From assembly GCA_035763085.1 (NCBI GenBank), contig DASUBV010000327.1, forward strand, positions 1-38,724: a DNA stretch of 38,724 bases. The letters are read 5' to 3'. Both the position numbers and the translations under genes were made by a program. Below, in pieces: positions 24,373-32,003 of this stretch (its first letter is position 1; each line of letters starts with the position of its first letter). Under the pieces are notes generated by a model that worked only from the letters and a program-made list of their open reading frames with translations, did no database searches and was not told where the DNA came from. Origin of the DNA: DASUBV01 sp035763085. GTDB taxonomy: Bacteria > Actinomycetota > Actinomycetes > Streptosporangiales > Streptosporangiaceae.

Positions 24373-25488
24373 TCAGGCGGTCCAGTCCAGCACCGGGGCC
24401 AGCGACCGGATGAACGCCGAGCGGGGCATCAGCCGCATCCCGGCGTTGCGCAGCGTCACCGCCGCCGGGGACGCCCACTGCCCGACCGCGCCGACCCGGT
24501 GCGAGCGCAGCACGATCATCTGGGCGCGCGGTCGGCGCAGCCGGTCGTAGGCCTCCAGCCCGGTGCGGACCTCCCGGCCCGAGCCTGTGTCAACGGTCTT
24601 GGCCAGCACCACCGCGTCCTCCAGCGCCTGCCCGGCACCCTGCCCGAGGTTCGGCGTCATGGCGTGCGCGGCATCACCGACCAGGGCCACCGTCCCGGTC
24701 GTGAACGAGCGCAGCGGCGGCAGCTCATACAGGTCGTCGTGCAGCACCGCGCCGTCGGCGGCCGCCTCCAGCAGGGCAGGAATCGGGTGATGCCAGTGAC
24801 CGAAGCGGCGCCGCAGCCCGGCCAGGCCGCCGCCGGCCTCGCCGGGCGGCGCGTTCGCCGTGGCGTAGGCGTAGATGCGGCCATCGGGCAGCGGCGCGTA
24901 CCCGAACCGCTCGCCCGCACCCCACGTCTCGCCGCTGTCGGTCACCGGCAGCGCCGGGGCGATCAGCCGCCAGGCCGTGTATCCCGCGTACCGGGGCACC
25001 GGGGCGTCCGGCCAGGACGAGGCGCGGACGATGCTGCGGATGCCGTCCGCCCCGACCACCAGGTCTGCCTTGCTCTCGCCGGCCGAGTGCCAGACTCGCC
25101 CGGCCGAGCGGACCCGGCTGACGGTGATGCCGCCGCGCAGCGCGCTGGCCGGCAGGGCGGACCGCAGGATGGCGAGCAGGTCAGCGCGGTGCACCATGGC
25201 GGCCGGGCCGTAGCGCCGGTCCAGGTCGGCGCCGCCGGTACGGGCCAGCCAGCGGCCAGCGGCGTCCCGCACGCCGGCCTGGCCCTGCAGCAGCGACCGC
25301 TCGCGAACGGCCTGGCCGACGCCCAGGGCATCCAGCGCGCGCAGGCCGTTCTGCCACAGTGACAGGCCCGCGCCGACCTCGGTGAAATCGGGCGCCCGCT
25401 CCAGCACCTCGACCTGCCAGCCCGCCCGGCTCAGCGCCACCGCGCTGGCCAGCCCGCCGATGCCGCCGCCGACGATGACTGCCTTCAT
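24373..25488 (-). CDS. Class A FAD-dependent monooxygenase
   Basis: A 371-residue flavoprotein hydroxylase. The dinucleotide-binding GGGIGG lies at 7-12 and LERAPDFTEVGAGLSLWQNGLRAL follows. The NADPH/FAD fingerprint is VVGADGIRSIVR, and the ribose-binding motif GDAAHAMTPNLGQGAGQALED. This architecture is shared by salicylate hydroxylase, zeaxanthin epoxidase and antibiotic-tailoring monooxygenases, so the substrate cannot be fixed. ATG 25488 is preceded by GGGAGGTGAC, a near-perfect ribosome site. It lies between the DUF3237 gene (30 bp upstream) and the LAL regulator and forms a likely three-gene unit with them. Confidence 0.88.
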   Translation of the reverse strand: MKAVIVGGGIGGLASAVALSRAGWQVEVLERAPDFTEVGAGLSLWQNGLRALDALGVGQAVRERSLLQGQAGVRDAAGRWLARTGGADLDRRYGPAAMVHRADLLAILRSALPASALRGGITVSRVRSAGRVWHSAGESKADLVVGADGIRSIVRASSWPDAPVPRYAGYTAWRLIAPALPVTDSGETWGAGERFGYAPLPDGRIYAYATANAPPGEAGGGLAGLRRRFGHWHHPIPALLEAAADGAVLHDDLYELPPLRSFTTGTVALVGDAAHAMTPNLGQGAGQALEDAVVLAKTVDTGSGREVRTGLEAYDRLRRPRAQMIVLRSHRVGAVGQWASPAAVTLRNAGMRLMPRSAFIRSLAPVLDWTA

Positions 25489-25518
25489 GTCACCTCCCCC
25501 TCCGACGCTAGCTGCTGA

Positions 25519-25977
25519 TCAGCCCGCGACCCGGTGAATTTCGTACTCAATCCGCCGCGGCCCGGCCAGCCGGCCCCGGCCGATGAACAGGCTGCGGGTC
25601 AGCCAGGCGTACTCATCAGAGCTGACCTCGAACTGCGGGGCCATGCACATGTACTGGTCGGTGAAGCTGGTTCCCTGGCCGCTCTCCAGCGCCTGGACGA
25701 AGCTCTCGCCGCCGCGGATCAGGGCCACCTGGTAGCTCATCAGGATCAGCGACCCGTCGGCGGTCAGGAACGAGGTGCGCTGGTCCTGGCGGCGGATGCC
25801 GTCCGCGCCGAGCCGGATCCAGTCGGCCCCCGGCGCGGCCAGGCTGGCCGTAATCCGCTCCCCGGTCAGCGTGGCCTCGGCGATGGTCCAGGCCAGCCGC
25901 GGCGGGCTGCCCAGGGTGGCGCCGAGTGGCCCCGCAATCCGCTCGGCGAACGTCATCTCGTACTCAAGCTCCAGCAT
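25519..25977 (-). CDS. DUF3237 family protein
   Basis: A 152-residue beta-rich protein with the DUF3237 pattern: an opening LELEYEMTFAERI, then ASLAAPGADWIRLGADGI, a central DGSLILMSYQV block, and GTSFTDQYMCMAPQFEVSSDEYAWLTRSLFIGRGRL near the end. Family members are small proteins often found beside oxidoreductases and aromatic or lipid catabolic genes; their biochemical role is not established. ATG 25977 has AGAGG 5 nt upstream. It is the first gene of a minus-strand unit (DUF3237, FAD monooxygenase, LAL regulator) and diverges from an SDR gene across a palindromic site. Confidence 0.85.
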   Translation of the reverse strand: MLELEYEMTFAERIAGPLGATLGSPPRLAWTIAEATLTGERITASLAAPGADWIRLGADGIRRQDQRTSFLTADGSLILMSYQVALIRGGESFVQALESGQGTSFTDQYMCMAPQFEVSSDEYAWLTRSLFIGRGRLAGPRRIEYEIHRVAG

Positions 25978-25999
25978 CTGCGCCTCTCGTCTCCCTGAT

Positions 26000-26056
26000 C
26001 ATCAGCCAGCAGTCTGGTCTTTCTGACCGTCGCCACCATCAGCCATCTGGCTGATG
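26000..26056. promoter_or_regulatory. Palindromic operator candidate in divergent promoter region
   Basis: CATCAGCC (26037-26044) and GGCTGATG (26049-26056) form a perfect dyad with a 4-nt centre. A third direct copy of CATCAGCC lies at 26000-26007, 37 bp away. The site sits between the DUF3237 and SDR start codons, so one factor could control both directions; the nearby LAL regulator is the obvious but unproven candidate. Confidence 0.5.
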
Positions 26057-26116
26057 TTCGGAGTGCGCCACGGCGCCAGGCTGGCCGGGCAAGCTGATCA
26101 GAAGGGACAGCCAGTC

Positions 26117-27019
26117 ATGCGGATCTTCCTCGCCGGCGCCACCGGGGTGCTCGGCCGCCGGATCCTCCCCCAGCTCCTCGCGGACGGCCACACGGTCACC
26201 GCCCTGACCCGGCGCTTCGACCGGGCTCCGGCACTGGAGTCGCTCGGCGCCCGGCCGGTGGTGGCCGACGCCTACTCCCGCGCCTCGCTCGCCGAGGCGG
26301 TCCGGGCCGCCGCCCCCGACCTGGTCATGCACCAGCTGACCGACCTGTCCGTGGGGAGCAGCGCAGACAACGCCGTGCTGCGGGTCCGCGGTACGCGCAA
26401 CCTCATCGATGCGGCGAAGGCGGCCGGGGTGCAGCGGGTCATCACCCAGAGCATCGCCTGGGCCTACCAGCCCGGCAGCGACCCGGCCCGCGAGGACACG
26501 CCGCTGGACCTGGACGCGCCCGAGCCGCGGGGCGTCACCACTCGCGCGGTCGCCGCGCTGGAGCAGGCTACCCGGGAGATCCCCGCCTGGGTAGTGCTGC
26601 GCTACGGCCTGCTGTACGGCCCGGACACCTGGTACGAGCCACGCGGCAGCCAGGCGGTCGCCGGCCGGGCCGGCAAGCTGCCCGCGACCGCCGACGTCAC
26701 TAGCTTCGTGCACGTCGACGACGCGGCGGCCGCCGCCATCGCGGCCATCGGCTGGCCGGCGGGCGCGGTGAACATCTGCGACGACGAGCCCGCCCCTGGC
26801 ACCGCGTGGGTTCCGGCGTTCTGCCAGGCCGTCGGCGCGCCTGTGCCGGACGCGGCCGGAGCGGCCGGCCCGGCCGCTGACCGTACGGCGTGGGCCCGCG
26901 GCGCGGACAACCGCCGCGCCCGCAGCGAGCTGGCCTGGACGCCCAGCTACCCGTCCTGGCGGCAGGGGTTCGCGTCGCTAACCTACCGGTCGCCAGCGCT
27001 GGCAGAATCGGGGAAATGA
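26117..27019 (+). CDS. NAD-dependent epimerase/dehydratase-like SDR
   Basis: A 300-residue extended or atypical SDR. It starts MRIFLAGATGVLGRRILPQLLADGH with a GATGxxG nucleotide motif. APDLVMHQLTDLS, GTRNLIDAAKAAGVQRVITQSIAWAY and LRYGLLYGPDTWYEP follow, then FVHVDDAAAAAIAAI. The catalytic Tyr/Lys pair is not in the normal YxxxK form, as in several atypical SDRs annotated as nucleoside-diphosphate-sugar epimerases. ATG 26117 starts the Rossmann fold; AAGGGA lies about 10 nt upstream. The stop overlaps the aldo/keto reductase start as ATGA, so the two reductases are translationally coupled and probably act on the same compound. Confidence 0.85.
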   Translation: MRIFLAGATGVLGRRILPQLLADGHTVTALTRRFDRAPALESLGARPVVADAYSRASLAEAVRAAAPDLVMHQLTDLSVGSSADNAVLRVRGTRNLIDAAKAAGVQRVITQSIAWAYQPGSDPAREDTPLDLDAPEPRGVTTRAVAALEQATREIPAWVVLRYGLLYGPDTWYEPRGSQAVAGRAGKLPATADVTSFVHVDDAAAAAIAAIGWPAGAVNICDDEPAPGTAWVPAFCQAVGAPVPDAAGAAGPAADRTAWARGADNRRARSELAWTPSYPSWRQGFASLTYRSPALAESGK

Positions 27020-27948
27020 CGTCGTTTATTTCCAGCGCGGCGGCCGCGGGCAGCTGGCCGATCGGCGACCTGACGGTCCGGCGGCTCGGCTTCGGCGCGA
27101 TGCGGCTGACCGGCAGCGTTGCCTTCAGTGACCTCGATTCGCCGCCCAGCAACCGGGAGCAGTCCATCAAGGTCCTGCGCCGGGCGGTGGAGCTCGGAGT
27201 CGACCACATCGACACCGCGGCGTTCTACTTCTCGCGGCTGCGCTCGGCTAACGAGCTGATCAACTCCGCGCTTGCGCCCTACCCCGATGACCTGGTCATC
27301 GCGGCCAAGGTTGGGCCGCGTCGGGACCCGGCGGGCGAGGTGCTGCCATGGGCCGAGCCCGGCCACCTGCGCGGCGAGGTCGAGCAGAATCTGCGTCAGC
27401 TCGGCCGCGACTACCTCGACCTGGTGTACCTGCGGGTGCGGGGCAGCGGCTCGATCGCCGAGCACTTCGGCGTGCTCGCGGAGTTGCGCGACGAGGGCCT
27501 GATCCGGCACCTGGGCGTGGCCAGCGGCCAGCTCCAGCACCTGGCCGAGGCCCAGGCCATCGCGCCGGTGGCGTGCGTCCAGAACCGGTTCAACATCGAG
27601 ATCCAGAGCACCGCGGCGACGCTGCGCGCCTGCGGCGAGCAAGGCATCCCGTTCGTGTCCTACTACTCCATCGCGGGCGAGGGCCGCGAGGCCGGTCCCG
27701 GCCCCGAGACGGCCACCGAGGCAGTGCAGGCCGTGGCGCAGGCGCACGGGGTCTCGCCCGCGCAGGTCCGGCTCGCCTGGACCCTGCACCAGGGCCCGCA
27801 CGTCCTGGTCATCCCCGGCACCGGCAACCCCGCGCACCTGGAGGACAACGTCGCCGCCGCCGCGCTGCGGCTGTCCGATGACGAGCTGGCCCGCATCGGC
27901 GCCTCTGCGCCCGCACCCCCGCCTGCGCCCGCGCCCGCCGGCCAGTAG
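27016..27948 (+). CDS. Aldo/keto reductase with altered catalytic tetrad
   Basis: A 310-residue TIM-barrel NADPH oxidoreductase. It shows LGFGAMRLTG near the start, VDHIDTAAFYFSRLRSANELI (tetrad Asp and Tyr) and VIAAKVGPRRD (tetrad Lys). LGRDYLDLVYLRVRG then occupies the position where most members have a histidine (LLH). WTLHQGPHVLVIPGTGNPAHLEDN matches the cofactor 2'-phosphate region. Replacement of the His by Arg or another residue occurs in some AKR branches and may shift the reaction. The tail is Pro/Ala-rich. The ATG at 27016 overlaps the SDR stop. It ends 9 bp before the stop of the convergent ABC ATPase gene. Confidence 0.88.
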   Translation: MTSFISSAAAAGSWPIGDLTVRRLGFGAMRLTGSVAFSDLDSPPSNREQSIKVLRRAVELGVDHIDTAAFYFSRLRSANELINSALAPYPDDLVIAAKVGPRRDPAGEVLPWAEPGHLRGEVEQNLRQLGRDYLDLVYLRVRGSGSIAEHFGVLAELRDEGLIRHLGVASGQLQHLAEAQAIAPVACVQNRFNIEIQSTAATLRACGEQGIPFVSYYSIAGEGREAGPGPETATEAVQAVAQAHGVSPAQVRLAWTLHQGPHVLVIPGTGNPAHLEDNVAAAALRLSDDELARIGASAPAPPPAPAPAGQ

Positions 27949-27957
27949 TCCGCCGGC

Positions 27958-28659
<702 letters not shown>

Positions 28660-28716
28660 CGGCACTCCTGTCTACTAGTCGACCGCGATACACGACCCGG
28701 GCTTGACCCGGCCGCG

Positions 28717-30144
28717 TCACTCGACCCGGGCCAGCGCGGCGGCGGGCCGCAGCTGGCCGATCCGCCAGCTGCCGAGGGTGCCCGCGATCAGCCCGCCGGC
28801 GATGGCCAGCAGCGCCGCCACGACGATGGCCCCGGCCGAGGCCGAGGCGATCATCGGCACCGCCACGCTGTGCGTGGCGGATGGCGAACTACCCGAGGTG
28901 CCGGCCGGGCCGGCCGAGAAGAATCGCATCGCGGTCGGGCTGGCCAGCGTGGCGGTCAGCTTCGGCGCCAGAGCCGTGATCAGCGCCGCCCCGCCCAGGC
29001 CGAGCGCCACGCCGGCGGCGGCCCCGATGACGCCCATGGCCAGCGACTCGCCCATCACCTGGGCGACGATCCGGCGGCTGCGCCAGCCGAGCGCCTTGAG
29101 CGTGCCGAACTCCCGGACCCGGCGTGCCACCGCGGCCATCATCAGCAGGCTCGCCACCGCGAACGCGGCGATCAGCACCAGCACCGACAGCCACCGGCCC
29201 AGGTCACTGGCCAGCCGTCCGGCGCTGGCCAGCGAGCCGGTCACCTGGCTGGCCAGGCTCGAGGAGGTGGTCACCGTGGCGGACGGTAGCAGCGCCGAGA
29301 TCTGGCTTCGGACCGACGCGATGTCGGCTGCGCTGCGCGCGGCCACGTAGACGGTGGTCACCTCGTTTCGCAGATGGCCCTTCCCGGCCGGGCCGGTGGC
29401 CAGGGCCTGCGCGCGCACCAGCGGGATGTAGACGTCGGGGGCGCTGCCGCCTTGCGGCTGACGGACGATGCCGACGACCGTGAACCGGGTCTTGGCGATC
29501 GTGATCGTCGATCCCGTCTTGATCTTGTTAGCGATGGCATAGCTGGAGTCCACGACGGCGACGTTCGCGCGGGCGTCGGCGGCGGCCAGGTTGCGGCCGG
29601 CGCTGATGGTGCCGGCGCTGAGCGGGCCGAGAGCGGGATGGCCGAGGTCGACGCCGTCCACGTCGAACGACTTGGGCTGGGGCAGTGTCCCGCCGCCCGC
29701 CGAGCCGATGGAGGCGGGAATGGTGAGCTGCGTGTCGGTGAGCACTAGGCCGCCCGCGGCGCCGGCGACATCCCGCAGCCGGGCGATCTTCGCCACGACG
29801 GACGCGGGCAGGATGCCGCTGCCGGGGCTGGTCAGGTTGTCGACCTTCTGGGCGCCGGTATGGCACTTGCTGCCGTTGCACACGGTGCCGCCGCCGGGCC
29901 CGATCTGGATCCGGGTGCCGCCGCCGGGACGGCCCTTCGGCGGCGCTGGCTTCTTGGTCACGGTGACATCGGTGCCGACCCCGTACAGCCCCTTCAGGAC
30001 GCTGGCCTGGGCGTTGCGGACCCCGGCCGAGGCGGCGGTGACGGCGATGACCAGCCCGACGCCCAGGGCCAGGCCCAGGGCGATCACGACGGACTGGCGG
30101 ATCCGGCGCCGCAGCTCGCGCCGGAGGTAGGTGAGGAAGAACAT
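28717..30144 (-). CDS. FtsX/MacB-fold ABC transporter permease
   Basis: A 475-residue membrane protein. A basic N-terminus (YLRRELRRRIRQS) precedes TM1 (VVIALGLALGVGLVIAVTAAS). A large extracytoplasmic MacB periplasmic-core-like domain (about 45-310) follows, then three TM helices in the C-terminal third (about 315-465). This includes the conserved VARRVREFGTLKALGWRSRRIVAQVMGESL coupling segment. The outer domain contains a short Gly/Pro-rich stretch with two cysteines (VCNGSKCHTG) that may form a disulfide. ATG 30144 has AGGAG 5 nt upstream. Together with the ATPase, and beside a DUF5666-like protein and a two-component system, it looks like part of an envelope or antimicrobial-response module. 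Confidence 0.9.
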   Translation of the reverse strand: MFFLTYLRRELRRRIRQSVVIALGLALGVGLVIAVTAASAGVRNAQASVLKGLYGVGTDVTVTKKPAPPKGRPGGGTRIQIGPGGGTVCNGSKCHTGAQKVDNLTSPGSGILPASVVAKIARLRDVAGAAGGLVLTDTQLTIPASIGSAGGGTLPQPKSFDVDGVDLGHPALGPLSAGTISAGRNLAAADARANVAVVDSSYAIANKIKTGSTITIAKTRFTVVGIVRQPQGGSAPDVYIPLVRAQALATGPAGKGHLRNEVTTVYVAARSAADIASVRSQISALLPSATVTTSSSLASQVTGSLASAGRLASDLGRWLSVLVLIAAFAVASLLMMAAVARRVREFGTLKALGWRSRRIVAQVMGESLAMGVIGAAAGVALGLGGAALITALAPKLTATLASPTAMRFFSAGPAGTSGSSPSATHSVAVPMIASASAGAIVVAALLAIAGGLIAGTLGSWRIGQLRPAAALARVE

Positions 30145-30266
30145 CTGCGCTCCTGTCTGCTGGCCCGCCGGTCGGGTGTTTGCCCTGGGCGCGTGCCCGG
30201 TGTGCCTGGGGCGCGGCGGTGCGCCTGCACGGCGGTCGGTGCTGGCCAGTTTTACGGGGCCGGCGG

Positions 30267-30326
30267 TTGCGGCGCGGTTACATGCCGCGCGGCGGGCGCC
30301 CCGAGCTGGGTGTAACCGCCCCGCAA
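30267..30326. promoter_or_regulatory. Sixteen-bp near-perfect dyad between divergent permease and DUF5666 genes
   Basis: TTGCGGCGCGGTTACA (30267-30282) and TGTAACCGCCCCGCAA (30311-30326) are reverse complements with one mismatch, 28 nt apart. An outer pair GGCCAG (30244-30249) / CTGGCC (30327-30332) extends it. The 240-bp gap holds no gene. It could be a two-site operator for the nearby OmpR-type regulator or a structured leader. Confidence 0.5.
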
Positions 30327-30384
30327 CTGGCCACCGGGAACGCTGGGCCGCATCTCGTCCGCGAGCCGACAGGAAGGCGATCCC

Positions 30385-30990
30385 ATGTCAGCGCAATCCG
30401 CACCGCCCGTCCCGCCCGGGCCCGATGACGAGCCCGAGGACCTGTGGTCAGGCCAGCCGCCCGGCCTGGGCGGCCGGCGGCCGCGGCAGCGGCTGCGGCG
30501 CCGGTGGCTGGCCCTGAGCGCGGTCGCGATTGCCGCGCTGACCGCGGGGGCGGGCGCCACGATCCTCACCCGGCAGCTGCTCGCCTCGCCGGCGACGTCC
30601 GCGCCCGGTGCTGTCTCCGGGCCGGGCAGCGGGTCGTCCTACTCCGGCGGCCCCGGCGCGGCTGGCGGTGCCGCGCCGGGCGGCGCGCTACCCGGGAACG
30701 GTGCACTGCCGGGGAACTCCGCCGGAGGCAGCGGGCCGGTCACCCAGCTGTTCCTGATCGGGACGGTGCGGGCGGTCAGCCCGGCGTCCATCACGATCGG
30801 CGGACCTGGTCATGCCGTCACTGCCGCCATCACCAGCGCCACCAGGATCACCGGCCGGGTCAGCGGCATCGGGTCGGTCAAGGTCGGTGACTCGGTCTCA
30901 GCGCAGATCACCGGCACCGGCAGGACGTCCAGGGTCACTGCACTGCAGGATCCCGCTCGCGCGCCGGACGCTGGCGCCGGCGCGCCCTGA
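30385..30990 (+). CDS. Membrane-anchored protein with DUF5666-like domain
   Basis: A 201-residue single-pass protein. A Pro/acidic N-terminal cytoplasmic segment and a strong basic stop (RRPRQRLRRRW) precede one TM helix (about 42-64, LALSAVAIAALTAGAGATIL). A Gly/Ser/Pro-rich linker (about 70-115) leads to an exported C-terminal domain: FLIGTVRAVSPASITIGG, then VTAAITSATRITG and VGDSVSAQITG. This resembles DUF5666, a small OB-like beta domain. ATG 30385 has AGGAAGG 9 nt upstream. It is divergent from the permease and upstream of the two-component genes, so it may be an accessory or sensor part of that module; no enzymatic function is visible. Confidence 0.75.
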   Translation: MSAQSAPPVPPGPDDEPEDLWSGQPPGLGGRRPRQRLRRRWLALSAVAIAALTAGAGATILTRQLLASPATSAPGAVSGPGSGSSYSGGPGAAGGAAPGGALPGNGALPGNSAGGSGPVTQLFLIGTVRAVSPASITIGGPGHAVTAAITSATRITGRVSGIGSVKVGDSVSAQITGTGRTSRVTALQDPARAPDAGAGAP

Positions 30991-31012
30991 GCTCAGCCGG
31001 CCAGCAGCTCAG
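30987..31012 (+). terminator. Hairpin starting at the stop of the DUF5666-like gene
   Basis: CTGAGCT (30987-30993) and AGCTCAG (31006-31012) are perfect 7-bp arms around a 12-nt loop, beginning inside the stop codon. No T-tract is present. A role as terminator is likely because a separate promoter region follows. Confidence 0.45.
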
Positions 31013-31348
31013 CGAGTGCCCGCCTGCGCAGGGCCGCCCGCCGGGCAAGTACGCCGGGCCACGGAGCGCGCGAGCGCGCCATTCCACCCAGCGCGCAACA
31101 ACACTTCTTGCTGTTATCGCCACGTCCGGCCTCGGGCACACGGCCAATCTGCAGCGGCGGCCCGGGGCTTCCTCAGCACCGGGCGTCATCGTGGGCGGCG
31201 AATCGCGGCCGGCCCAGCCGAGGCGAAACCGCCGTGCAATCGCCCGGGGCTCATCGTCACCGGGCAGCTGAGGTACGGAGCTGAGGTACGGAGCCGCCGC
31301 AGCGAGCCGCACGAGGAGGACGGCTCATCCTGAGCGAAGGGAGCCGCG
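31013..31348. other. Intergenic region upstream of the two-component system
   Basis: About 336 bp with no convincing gene on either strand; third-position bias is lost and frames contain stops or unlikely composition. The segment around 31090-31120 is locally AT-richer. The only clear structure is the 13-bp tandem repeat at 31266-31291. It probably holds the promoter of the response regulator gene. Confidence 0.5.
31266..31291 (+). promoter_or_regulatory. Tandem 13-bp direct repeat upstream of response regulator
   Basis: AGCTGAGGTACGG occurs twice back to back (31266-31278, 31279-31291), ending 57 nt before the response regulator start. OmpR-type regulators bind direct repeats, so autoregulation is possible, though a unit near 10-11 bp is more usual. 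Confidence 0.45.
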
Positions 31349-32002
31349 ATGCGCGTGCTGGTGATCGAGGACGACGGCGAGCTGGCCGAGGCCATCGGCG
31401 TCGGGCTACGCCGGGAGCAGCTCGCCGTCGACGTCGCCCGCGACGGCCAGTCCGGGCTGGAACGGGCCCTGGACACCAGCTACGACGTCATCGTCCTGGA
31501 CCGCGACCTGCCCGGCCTGCACGGCGACGACGTATGCGCCGGGCTGGTCCGGGCCGGCTCCCGCAGCCGGGTGCTCATGCTGACCGCCGCCGCCACCATC
31601 GAGGACCGGGTCGGCGGGCTCGGCCTGGGCGCCGATGACTACCTGCCCAAGCCGTTCGCGTTCGCCGAGCTGGTGGCCCGGATCCGGGCCCTGCTGCGCC
31701 GGGCGCAGCCGCCGCTGCCGCCCGTCCTGGTCAGCGGCGACCTCACGCTCGACGCGTCCCGCCATCGGGCCAGCCGGGCTGGCCAGCTGCTCGACCTCGG
31801 CCCTAAGGAGTTCGGGGTCCTGGAGCTGCTGCTGGCCGCTCAGGGCCGGGTCGTGCCGGCCGAGGAACTGCTGGAACGCGTCTGGGACGAGATGGCCGAC
31901 CCGTTCACCAGCGCGGTCAAGGTCACCATGAGCCGGCTGCGCCGCAAGCTCGGCGATCCGGCGGTGATCGAGACGGTCGCCCGGGCCGGCTACCGGATCT
32001 GA
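31349..32002 (+). CDS. OmpR/PhoB-family response regulator
   Basis: A 217-residue two-domain regulator. The receiver domain (1-115) has the acidic pair Asp8/Asp9, the phospho-acceptor Asp51 (VIVLDRDLPG), the Thr switch in MLTAAA and the conserved Lys in LPKPF. The C-terminal winged helix (about 125-217) shows LDLGPKEFGVLELLLAAQGRVVPAEELLERVWDE and TSAVKVTMSRLRRKLGDP, ending in VARAGYRI. The ATG at 31349 follows AGGGAG 6 nt upstream. The stop and the histidine kinase start are separated by one base, so the two genes form a unit. Probable targets are the neighbouring ABC transporter and DUF5666-like genes. Confidence 0.95.
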   Translation: MRVLVIEDDGELAEAIGVGLRREQLAVDVARDGQSGLERALDTSYDVIVLDRDLPGLHGDDVCAGLVRAGSRSRVLMLTAAATIEDRVGGLGLGADDYLPKPFAFAELVARIRALLRRAQPPLPPVLVSGDLTLDASRHRASRAGQLLDLGPKEFGVLELLLAAQGRVVPAEELLERVWDEMADPFTSAVKVTMSRLRRKLGDPAVIETVARAGYRI

Positions 32003-32003
32003 G

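Noticed and set aside
20313..27019. The two SDR-like genes (20313 and 26117) as a recent duplication
   Set aside because: They share only the Rossmann opening and a general layout; length and internal sequence differ too much by eye for a recent copy.
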